Positions 1 through 6,570 of a stretch of 16,713 bases of DNA are shown here, piece by piece (the stretch's first letter is position 1; every line of letters starts with the position of its first letter). The position numbers and the translations under genes are program-made. Source of the DNA: Bremia lactucae (Eukaryota; Oomycota; Peronosporomycetes; Peronosporales; Peronosporaceae); the NCBI RefSeq assembly GCF_004359215.1, contig NC_090627.1, positions 1,893,573 through 1,910,285 of the forward strand. The letters run 5' to 3'. The notes beneath the pieces are model-generated. The model searched no databases. It was not told the origin of the DNA and worked only from the letters and a program-made list of their open reading frames with translations.

Positions 1-504
1 CTCCAAATCATGGAGGAAGTGATCGATTTTGTCGATCCTCGACATTTGATCCGACATACGGTTCGGATCTAATTTTCACTCCTCCACCACAACCATTGGT
101 GGATTCCCACGGTGGCAACGTTTCCTTGTGGACCGTATCCAGAACCACCGTGATGTGAAGGGGCAGCGAACGAGTTATTTGTTCGCTGGCGCGGTTATCC
201 ACCATCACATGACAGCTGGGAGCCTCGTTCCCAGCTGATTGCTGACGTTGGGGGCCTCGTTCCGTCAGTTTGACGAGACCCATCGGATGGTTCAGAAGGC
301 CCATCGGAAAACACGCGCCCCTGGGGCATGTAAATCGATTTCAAAATGTTAATCGCCACGCATCTCAATAAAGATGCGAGCCCTTCCCCAGGGCGAAGAA
401 AGGGAATAGACATCCCCTTTTACCCTCTTCAAGTTGTCTAGACAACACGGACAGGGATCACCCCACGTGAGGCATGGAAGCCTATCCTCACGTGACAGCC
501 GATG
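1..504 (-). other. Possible downstream continuation of the gag-like region, unassigned
   Basis: Beyond the apparent stop near 505, minus-strand frames stay open in pieces (413-195 and 304-8) with a proline-, serine- and glycine-rich composition. I recognise no domain. Hairpins continue: GATCGA at 21-26 with 32-37, GATCCG at 48-53 with 64-69, CAGCGAAC at 164-171 with 181-188, AGCTGGGA at 214-221 with 229-236, CGCATCT at 359-365 with 372-378, a 14-bp palindrome at 433-446, and CACGTGAGG at 464-472 with 486-494. The open frames could be by-products of these palindromes. Confidence 0.3.
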
Positions 505-1299
505 CTATTTATACGTTGCACCAGTTGGAGTTCGTTTCTCAAATTTAACGCGATTCGCGTTAAGTTTTTGAAGCCAGGCTTCGCGTCCAATGTCTTTGAC
601 ATTGCGAATGAACGCACTCCAAGCTTGCATAAGCGAGACTGTATCTCGCTTATTATTGCCACTAAACCATCGATGCTTAAGAAAAGCATCGAGATAAAAA
701 TCTTCCTCAGCGCGAAAGTTCTTCGCGCTGGGATCAAGGCCATGTAGCTTTGTCGCAATAAATAAGGGATATTTATTGTGAGGAGTACATTCTCCAGACA
801 ACCTATTATTTGGCCGTTCTGGCAAAAGCCACGGCTTCTTTTCAGGGGCGAGATGAGACATTTTATTGTCTTCACTCCCCTGAGTGGTACACACTGAAGC
901 AGGGGTACCACAAGAACTTTTCTTACGATGGCTTACGCCATCGTCATCTTCTTGCACAGAGACACGTGCAGGTGACCGTATGGGAGATCGAACGGGCGAT
1001 GAGGGATCATCCTCATCGTCGGATCAAATAGACGATTTACTCGTCTATCAGAATGAGCCCTCTCATTTGAAGGCTCATTGTCAGCCGCCTGACGTCTATC
1101 AGGCGACTGTTCCATTTTTCCCGAGTCGGCCACTTCATCCGACAAGCATTCGTAGTCGACCTCCAAAGAGGGGTCGTATTCACGTGGTGAATCACCACGT
1201 GCACTCGCAACATCTAGCGTTGTGCGAGTGAGATAGCAGTGCGTCACCCGCGGCTGCACGAACCGCAGCCGAAGACGCAGCACTATCGACACCCCGCAT
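505..1299 (-). pseudogene. Decayed gag-like ORF of the family-1 element
   Basis: A candidate ATG at 1299-1297 opens a peptide starting MRGVDSAAS, followed by an alanine-rich stretch. The copy at 5724 starts the same way (MRGEDSV). Reading continues in another frame through an acidic, low-complexity stretch (GDSPREYDPSLEVDYE near 1180) and then, after a further shift near 950, through a charged segment ending near 505 with EDFYLDAFLKHRW, SLMQAWSAFIRNV and NANRVKFEKR. At least two frameshifts break it; one coincides with a 35-bp hairpin missing relative to the 5140 element. Against that copy I count 20 substitutions over about 58 aligned codons: 13 at third, 4 at second and 3 at first positions, as expected for a frame once under protein selection. 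The position next to an LTR and the acidic-then-basic composition suggest Gag, but no zinc knuckle is seen. An antisense ORF of the element is the alternative. Confidence 0.5.
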
Positions 1300-1432
1300 G
1301 AGTTGATTTTATATGCGATGGAATTTAAACTGATGGTTCTGACCAATCAACATCGTTTTAAAATTAAGTGTTCACATAGTGACCACTCCATCCAATGACA
1401 GTCAGAGTGATTGTCGTTTAAGGGGAGGGTGA

Positions 1433-1867
1433 CGTAACGGGGTGTATCGCAACATGAAATTAACACTTAAAGGTTGTTAATTAATATATAATCTAAAAGA
1501 TAGGTAATATTTGAAGAATATTACTTTAAATAGTAATATTCAGAATTCTTATCCATAAATAGGTATAGACCGTTATATTGACTTATTCCGCAGACTAATC
1601 AGCTGTAGGTAATCAAAGAGAGTTACAGATAAGATAAATATAAGAATTCAATTACATGTTTTGTATTCGATTATAATTAAGTAAGCATTTACGAGATAAA
1701 AATAGAGACACTTAATTATATTAATACAGTTTTCATTTTACCCTCTTTAAGGTAGTTGTCTTAAAGAGAAGTCTTCCTCTGCACGTACTAGTGTACGTGA
1801 AAAAACGTAAGGCACCACTCGCAACTGAAGCAGTGAGAAGTGGACTTGTACGTAGTGCCCTGTTACA
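1433..1867 (-). repeat. Family-1 LTR, minus orientation
   Basis: The segment runs from CGTAACGGGG (first base mutated from T) to CCCTGTTACA, the expected inverted LTR termini. It matches the 5140-5589 LTR along its length in reverse complement. It lies next to the hairpin-tiled internal region on its left, so it is the terminal repeat of that element. It contains the stem GAATATTACT at 1516-1525 paired with 1532-1541, which differs from the equivalent stem at 5483-5508 by two compensatory base pairs. Confidence 0.85.
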
Positions 1868-1926
1868 CAAAGGAAGACTCTCTTTAGAGCACTTGCTTTT
1901 AGGAGGATTAAAAGTAAACGGTATTT
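1868..1926 (+). repeat. Partial family-1 LTR scrap
   Basis: This 59-bp segment lies between two oppositely oriented LTRs. It aligns imperfectly with LTR positions about 5242-5300 (AGGAAGACT near the start, TAAAAG near the end). It looks like a remnant of a third, more diverged LTR or of a recombination junction. Confidence 0.5.
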
Positions 1927-2369
1927 CGTAACGGGACACTACGGCTTGTACTGCTTCAGTTCAAGTCCCTTTCGCACTGCTTCAGTTGCGAGTGGTGCCT
2001 TACGTCACTTCACGTACACTAGTTCGTGCAGAGGAAGACTTCACTTTAAGACAACTACCTTTAAGAGGCTTAAATGAAAACTGTATTAATTTAATTAAGT
2101 TTCTCTTCTTTCTATCTGTTAATGCTAACTTTATTATGAAGTAATACTAAACATGCAATTGAAATCTTATCTGCCTCTCTCTTTGTTTACGTTTACAGCT
2201 GATTAGTCTGCGGGATAAATAGATATAATGGCCTATACCTATTTATGGATAAAATTTCTGAACATTACTATATAAAGTAATATTCTCCAAAATATTCTCT
2301 ACATTTTAGATAATATATTATTTAGCAACCTTTAAGTGTTGATTTCATGTAACGAAACACCCCGTTACA
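1927..2369 (+). repeat. Family-1 LTR, plus orientation; outer end of left inverted-duplication arm
   Basis: It starts CGTAACGGGA and ends CCCCGTTACA. It sits at the same place in a family-2 LTR (next to GGAATCATTAG) as the LTR at 15637-16622 does in the right arm, so the two are duplicates of one insertion. Several stems that are perfect in the 5140 LTR carry mismatches here, consistent with an older, decaying copy. The internal sequence expected on its left (ending CTACCAGG) is absent; the scrap at 1868-1926 stands there instead. Confidence 0.85.
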
Positions 2370-2838
2370 GGAATCATTAGTATTACTTTCTATGAGAGAA
2401 AAAATATAAAGAAGTACAAAGTCATTATCGTTATTAATTTTGACTTAATAGTTCCACAATCACCAAATTTGGTAATATTGACGCTATAAGATATCAGTTC
2501 TATTGATTGGTTGATTTAAGTTTAAATCAACCTCACCAATCGTCACAAGACACGATTGTGCGGTGTGCAATAGGCGCCATACCTAGTTTGTTATCAATAT
2601 GATAAAGTCAGTAGTAGATAGAAGATCGTTACGAAGGAAAATAATAAATTGATACAAATTAACTTTTTCTCTATTCGAAAGTTTTAGAATTTACCTTAAG
2701 TAGCTAAGACTTCTTTACAACTTAAAAACAATATCAGCACGTCGTGTACGTGAAGTAGTCGAGGCGCCCCACCGTCCCTGTAATCAGTGTAGGTTGACTA
2801 GTACTGTTATCAGTACTAGCAAAGGGTGCCCAATTATA
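2370..2838 (-). repeat. Family-2 LTR (truncated), left arm
   Basis: Reverse-complement match to 15169-15636. The outer end reads TATAATTGGGCACC on the minus strand (right arm: TGTAATGGGGCACC), resembling the family-1 terminus TGTAACGGGGCAC, so the families may be distant relatives. It is cut at 2369 by the family-1 LTR. It contains many inverted repeats, including GGTTGATTTAA at 2509-2519 with 2522-2532 and CAATCGT near 2539 paired about 15 bp further on. No coding potential is evident. Confidence 0.7.
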
Positions 2839-3252
2839 GCAATCTGTCAAAGTCAGAATGCCTCGATGGCTAAATCCAAATTCAAGAAATCGATTATTCA
2901 ACTTAATGCATCTTTTGCAGTCAGATGCGATGCGTAATTTGTAGACAGGAGATGACATTCAGAATTGCGTAATCGATTTCGATTCCAAGCAAATTAATTT
3001 TGCCATATGAACATATCCAGATCATAAAAAGAGCCATCTATAATTTAGCATGCTATTGTCAAGTTATGAGTTCAGCTGAAAGGTGAACAGGACTTGTTAA
3101 GGATGGTTACTGATAAAATATTAGAAGGTTTAAAACAATCAGATAATAGAAGTGTGACAACTCAGCTCTTCACTCCAGATCGAAATGGCGCGATAATTCT
3201 TGCTCTCCGCGTAATTGCTCGCTTCTTATAATCTAACCGGACAAGCCGAAAG
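2839..3252. other. Non-coding flank between family-2 LTR and copia LTR, left arm
   Basis: Matches 14852-15168 in reverse complement, including the sequence directly abutting the copia LTR (GCCGAAAG here, GCCGAGAG there). The left copy has about 100 bp (roughly 2866-2966) that the right copy lacks. I see no gene. It may be the inside of a family-2 element into which copia inserted. Confidence 0.6.
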
Positions 3253-3442
3253 TGTTGAAGGTGGAACATCACGCGACGGTTGGTTGTCGTGCAGATGTGG
3301 CAGCTCCTGTCGTGAATGACACAAGAAGAAGAGCAAGCGAGGTTGTTACATTTAAGTACGTTAAATGTATTAGGGTTTTATAAAAACGAATATACTTTCC
3401 ATTTCCCCCTACACGAAGACATTTTCACGCAGTGAGTTGTCA
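3253..3442 (+). repeat. Copia 5' LTR, left copy (190 bp)
   Basis: It starts TGTTGAAGG and ends GAGTTGTCA. Equivalent 190-bp copies lie at 14662-14851 and 10458-10647 on the minus strand. The boundaries were set by where the 5' and 3' copies stop matching and by the purine tract next to the 3' copy. Unlike the family-1 LTR, it is not tiled with hairpins. Confidence 0.85.
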
Positions 3443-3453
3443 AACCCCCAACA

Positions 3454-3465
3454 GGTTATGAGCCC
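3454..3465 (+). promoter_or_regulatory. Putative copia primer-binding site for an initiator tRNA-Met internal fragment
   Basis: GGTTATGAGCCC lies 11 bp after the LTR. It is complementary to the anticodon arm (CUCAUAA loop) of initiator methionine tRNAs, as in Drosophila copia, which is primed by a cleaved tRNA-iMet half. No TGG motif complementary to a tRNA CCA end follows the LTR. The site overlaps the gag start codon at 3458. The same 12 bases occur at 14640-14651 in the right copy. Confidence 0.55.
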
Positions 3466-4075
3466 AGACGCGGGTAAGGCGAATGATCTCCTCAACATGG
3501 ACAACTATTTTGTATGGGAGTTTAGTGCTTGGATGAAACTAGCCAAGAAAGGGCAACTGGAGCGCATCAACGCAACGAAGGCACCGAGTGCCACGAGGGC
3601 CGACGCGTCTATATGGAAAGTTAATGATATGAAGGTCTTCGCGATTGTGTGTACGTCAATCACCCCAAGTCTACAGTCCATGGTTTGAAATGTAGACACG
3701 ACTGCAGAGGCTTGGGAGATATTTAAGATTTTTTTTCCTTCGAAGAAGTATTCACAACCGTTTGCAGGTGCGTCGGCAGCTGCACGAGCTCAAGAGGCAG
3801 AAGGGAGAGAGTGTACTGGATCACTTTCTGAAGTTTGATGAGCTGTGCATGTCCATGCAAGCCATCGGAGACGAAGTTTCGTCTCACGAGCAGCTCGTTA
3901 TACTGCTTAGAAGCTTGTGTGATGAGTATGATCAGATCATCAGAATCATTGAGAACATGAAGGACATTGATTTGTTCCAAGACAAAGAAATGCTTCGTCG
4001 TGAATACGAAGGCATTTCTCGCAAAGAGAAGAGTGAACTTACATTAAAGGCTACAAAAGCATCAAAAGTGAGATA
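3458..4075 (+). pseudogene. gag: Copia Gag fragment (left copy)
   Basis: The reading starts at ATG 3458 (MSPDAGKANDLL) and runs through MDNYFVWEFSAWMKL and the Gag core typical of copia polyproteins: RRQLHELKRQKGESVLDHFL, DELCMSM, IIRIIENMKDIDLFQ and EMLRREYEGISRKEK. Gag would form the virus-like particle. A stop near 3686-3688 (after SMV) and a frameshift near 3740-3765 break it. It ends at the internal deletion near 4075, so no zinc knuckle remains. The order and sequence match 14647-14043 on the minus strand. Confidence 0.8.
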
Positions 4076-4480
4076 CTTCATCGCTAATAATTTTAGGTGC
4101 TGGGAAAGTTCATCGCATACAAGTCGATGATAGAAAATCAATTGAATTTCAAGATCAACTGCATTCGCACCGATAATTGTGGCGAATACATCAACAAGAA
4201 ATTCGCAGAAGTTTGTCGCAAGGCTGGCATAGTACACCAAGCGACAGCGCCAAATTCCCCGCAGCAAAATGGAATGGCTGAACGAATGAATAGGATACTG
4301 ACGGAACGTGCAAGATCGATGCTAAAGCACATGCAAGTGAAAAAGTAGTGGGCTGAAGCAATGGATACAGCTGTATATGTGATCAACCGGGTCACGCGCG
4401 CTTCATCTCCGACGAAGACTCCAATTGAGATGTGTTTTGGCTTGAAGCAAGACATATCAACATGCGCGTTTTTGGTGCTT
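4076..4480 (+). pseudogene. Copia integrase core fragment (left copy)
   Basis: The second half of a DDE integrase is visible: CIRTDNCGEY (catalytic Asp; the usual motif is RTDNGGEY) and SPQQNGMAERMNRIL, which carries the catalytic Glu. The first catalytic Asp region is lost in the deletion at about 4075, which joins Gag directly to integrase sequence. A TAG at 4346-4348 interrupts the frame before WAEAMDTAVY. Here the Glu codon is intact, whereas the right copy has a stop there. Confidence 0.8.
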
Positions 4481-5118
4481 TAGGTTACGCACACATTGAC
4501 AAAGCGAAACGTGCTTAATTGGACAAGAAGGCATTTCGGTGCATGTTTCTTGGTTATTCACACGAAGTGAAGGGTTATCGTGTCTGGAATTACTCGAGGT
4601 CACAAGTTCTGTGACAGTTCAAGAACAACCACGGACGAAGTATGTACAAGTTGTTGGTGACGTACCTGCATCAACTCGTCAGAACGCAAAAATAAATAGC
4701 GAAGGAAACGAGGATATCACGGTTCAATCACCAATTTCCTCGAATCACGATAAAAATGAATCTATGGAGGTTGACCCGACTAACAGTAATCAAATAGTAT
4801 CGCCTCCTTAAAAATTAATGTCGTTGGGTACACGTCTAGAGAATGGACATGGAGATGGCTTTGCTTTCGATATCGATGACGTGTTCATGCAGCGAGCTGA
4901 TTTAATTGAAGATGATATTCAGGCCATTGAGCCCAGCGAGGGATGGAGTAATCTCGATGACAGTCTGGAGACACATTCATCTCGTGTTAGGGGACACAAT
5001 TACCCTCTTTGCAATATCTCTTCCAAGTCCAGAGTCACAAGCTTTAGTACCGGTCGGGATGTCAGATGCTATCGTTTCGTTACGTGGAGATAAATCTGTG
5101 AAATGTGCCTCAAACTGA
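4481..5118 (+). pseudogene. Copia integrase C-terminal and linker region (left copy)
   Basis: Remains of FGALGYAHIDKAKR-type integrase C-terminal sequence lead into a hydrophilic linker: QEQPRTKYVQVVGD, ITVQSPISSN, then DDIQAIEPSEGWSNLDD. The same segments occur at 12862-12105 on the minus strand. Stops and frameshifts occur near 4484, 4517, 4811 and 5030. This region joins integrase to reverse transcriptase in copia polyproteins and is normally poorly conserved. Confidence 0.65.
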
Positions 5119-5134
5119 TATCGTATTGAGTATG

Positions 5135-5139
5135 ATCAA
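5135..5139 (+). repeat. Target-site duplication ATCAA (left)
   Basis: ATCAA directly precedes the LTR start at 5140 and recurs at 6486-6490 right after the second LTR. The uninterrupted sequence (TATGATCAAGCTAGG) exists in the right arm near 12082-12096 on the minus strand, which proves the insertion point. Confidence 0.9.
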
Positions 5140-5589
5140 TGTAACGGGGCACTGCGACTTGTACTGTTTCAGTACAAGTCCACTTCACACTGCTTCAGAT
5201 GTGAGTGGTGCCTCTCGTTAGGTGACGTACACTGTACGTATAGAGGAAGACTTCTCTTAAGACAAGTTAAATTAAGAGGGTAAAATGAAAACTGTATTAA
5301 TATAGTTAAGTGTCTTGTTAATCTATCTTTGTAAATGTTGTCTTAACTATAAACTAATACTAAACATGTAAATGAATTCTTATCTATCTTATCTCGTAAC
5401 TCTCTTTGATTACTTCTACAGCTGATTAGTCTGCGGAATAAATAGACATAATGGTCTATACCTATTTATGGATAAGAATTCAGGAAATTACTATTTAAAG
5501 TAATTTCCTCCAAATATTATCTACCTTTTGGATAATATTAATTAACAATCTTTTATTGTTAATTTCATGTAACGATACACCCCGTTACA
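5140..5589 (+). repeat. Family-1 LTR, first copy of the short element
   Basis: It starts TGTAACGGGG and ends CCCCGTTACA, an inverted terminal pair of 10 bp. Most of its length consists of perfect stems: GACTTGTACT at 5156-5165 with 5171-5180, ACGTAC at 5225-5230 with 5234-5239, CTCTTAA at 5254-5260 with 5272-5278, ATAGTTAAG at 5302-5310 with 5342-5350, TGAATTCTTATC at 5373-5384 with 5471-5482 enclosing ATAGAC at 5442-5447 with 5454-5459, GGAAATTACT at 5483-5492 with 5499-5508, AATATTATC at 5513-5521 with 5531-5539, and AATTAACAAT at 5540-5549 with 5555-5564. Confidence 0.9.
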
Positions 5590-5602
5590 TCACCCCTCCC
5601 TT
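5590..5602 (-). other. Candidate polypurine tract beside the LTR
   Basis: On the minus strand this reads AAGGGAGGGGTGA and directly precedes the LTR terminus TGTAACGGGG. The equivalent at 1420-1432 has the same character. Its position and composition fit a polypurine tract for plus-strand priming. That would make the LTR at 5140-5589 the 3' LTR of a minus-strand element, contrary to the direction of the gag-like frame. Confidence 0.45.
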
Positions 5603-5708
5603 AAACGACAATCACTCTGAATGTCATTAGGTGGAGTGGTCGCTAAATGACCACTTAATTTTTAAAATGATTTTGATTGGTCAGATCCATCATTTTAAAT
5701 TCCATCGC

Positions 5709-6038
5709 ATGAAGGAACAATTCATGCGGGGTGAGGATAGTGTTGAACCTTCGGCTGCGGTTCGTGCAGCCGCGGGTGACGCATTGTTATCTCTTGCGGT
5801 AGACGTTCCGTCTACCGTAGTGTCTTCCACTCGCACAACACTTGGTGTTGCGAGTGCACGTGGTGATTCACCACGTGAGTACGACCCCTCTTTAGAGGTC
5901 GATTATGAGTGCGAGTCGGACGAAATGGCCGACTCGGGGAGGATGGAACAGTCGCCTGATACCCGTCAGGCGGCTGATTATGAGCCTTCGAATGAGANTG
6001 TGGTCCTTGGACGGACTACAAAGTGCTACCAGGTGTAA
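5709..6038 (+). pseudogene. Gag-like ORF remnant of the short family-1 element
   Basis: Two in-frame ATGs (5709 and 5724) lie 120-135 bp after the LTR. The second gives MRGEDSVEPSAAVRAAAG, then VASARGDSPREYDPSLEVD, DEMADSGRMEQSPDTRQ and EPSNE. It then crosses the deletion junction at 5998 into 35 bp from the other end of the element and stops at TAA 6036-6038, inside the second LTR. It matches the frame at 505-1299 with mostly third-position differences. It carries a 35-bp hairpin (5794-5828) absent from that copy. Perfect stems fall within it, such as CGAGTCGG with CCGACTCG (5912-5936) and CACGTGGTGA with TCACCACGTG (5858-5878). The product is unlikely to be functional; no family is recognised with certainty. 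Confidence 0.45.
6016..6031 (-). other. Candidate primer-binding site beside the LTR
   Basis: Read on the minus strand, two bases after the LTR comes TGGTAGCACTTTGTAG. TGGTAGCA is complementary to the 3' end of initiator tRNA-Met types ending TGCTACCA; the match stops after 8 bases. The same segment follows the LTR at 16625 on the plus strand. It supports a minus-strand orientation of the short element. Confidence 0.35.
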
Positions 6039-6485
6039 CGGGGCACTGCGACTTGTACTGTTTCAGTACAAGTCCACTTCACACTGCTTCAGATGTGAGT
6101 GGTGCCTCTCGTTAGGTGACGTACACTGTACGTATAGAGGAAGACTTCTCTTAAGGCAAGTTAGCTTAAGAGTGTAAAATGAAAACTGTATTATTATAGT
6201 TAAGTGTCTTGTTAATCTATCTTTGTAAATGTTGTCTTAACTATAAACTAATACTAAACATGTAAATGAATTCTTATCTATCTTATCTTGTAAACTCTCT
6301 TTGATTACTTCTGCAGCTGATTAGTCTGCGGAATATATAGACATAATGGTCTATACCTATTTATGGATAAGAATTCAGGAAATTACTATATAAAGTAATT
6401 TCCTCCAAATATTATCTACCTTTTAGATAATATTAATTAACAACCTTTTTAGTGTTAATTTCATGAAACGATACACCCCGTTACA
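6034..6485 (+). repeat. Family-1 LTR, second copy of the short element
   Basis: It starts TGTAACGGGG and ends CCCCGTTACA, differing from 5140-5589 at only a few sites (for example in the stem region near 6155-6175 and near 6445-6455). The hairpin order of the first LTR is kept. Confidence 0.9.
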
Positions 6486-6490
6486 ATCAA
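6486..6490 (+). repeat. Target-site duplication ATCAA (right)
   Basis: Second copy of the 5-bp duplication flanking the 5140-6485 element. Confidence 0.9.
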
Positions 6491-6540
6491 GCTAGGTTAT
6501 CGTGAGACCTATGAAATTGATTTCTACGACACGTATTCAC
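6486..6540 (+). pseudogene. Copia reverse transcriptase N-terminal scrap (left copy)
   Basis: After the inserted element the copia frame resumes as IKLGYRETYEIDFYDTYSPV, the conserved start of copia reverse transcriptase (usually KGY-Q-GIDF--T-SPV). A stop follows a few codons later and similarity to the right copy is lost by about 6570, so palm and YVDD motifs are absent here. Confidence 0.75.
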
Positions 6541-6570
6541 CAGTCGAGAACATTACTTAAGGGCTTGTGT

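Larger units (their letters stand above)
1..1432 (-). mobile_element. Internal region of gypsy-like LTR element (family 1), hairpin-tiled
   Basis: This segment abuts the LTR at 1433-1867, and part of it matches the inside of the LTR-bounded element at 5140-6485 in opposite orientation. It is packed with short inverted repeats from base 21 to base 1271; at least 25 can be read by hand. Examples are stem ATAAGCGAGA at 629-638 with 644-653, CAGCGCGAA at 708-716 with 722-730, ACGATGGC at 925-932 with 937-944, and the near-palindrome at 1181-1201. No reverse transcriptase, integrase or protease motif is visible, so only one end of the element is in the window. The purine-rich run AAGGGGAGGG at 1420-1429, on the plus strand, lies directly beside the LTR. 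Confidence 0.7.
5140..6485 (+). mobile_element. Short non-autonomous family-1 LTR element inserted in copia
   Basis: Two LTRs (5140-5589 and 6034-6485) bound only 444 bp of internal sequence, flanked by a perfect 5-bp duplication. Internally it keeps about 409 bp from one end of the parent element (with the gag-like start) and 35 bp from the other. The junction is at 5998, where the sequence has an ambiguous base. The LTRs are nearly identical, so insertion was recent compared with the neighbouring LTRs. It encodes no enzymes and would depend on another element's proteins. Confidence 0.9.
1927..6570 (+). repeat. Left arm of large inverted duplication
   Basis: In order: family-1 LTR, family-2 LTR, flank, copia LTR, gag, integrase and RT start. 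The same order occurs inverted at about 11990-16622. Arm-specific differences are the 5140-6485 insertion and the 870-bp copia deletion here, and the solo LTR in the other arm. Confidence 0.8.
3253..6570 (+). mobile_element. Truncated, decayed Ty1/copia element (left copy), interrupted by a gypsy-like insertion
   Basis: It begins with a 190-bp LTR and continues through gag, part of integrase, the linker and the start of reverse transcriptase. Similarity to the right copy fades near 6570. The 5140-6485 element is inserted within it. About 870 bp present in the right copy (around 13172-14042), covering protease and the start of integrase, are missing at about 4075. No 3' LTR remains on this side, so the copy cannot be complete. 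Confidence 0.85.

Noticed and set aside
884..1231. Plus-strand frame of 115 codons
   Set aside because: It lies antisense to the better supported gag-like frame; palindromes keep both strands open.
1..1300. CRISPR array or tandem repeat
   Set aside because: The hairpins have unrelated sequences; there is no repeated unit with spacers.
1..1300. Cluster of tRNA-like or microRNA-like genes
   Set aside because: Stems are too short (6-10 bp) and lack cloverleaf or T-loop motifs.
1733..1939. Minus-strand frame of 68 codons with a peptide recurring at 16392-16667
   Set aside because: It is the family-1 LTR read through; it recurs only because the LTR recurs.
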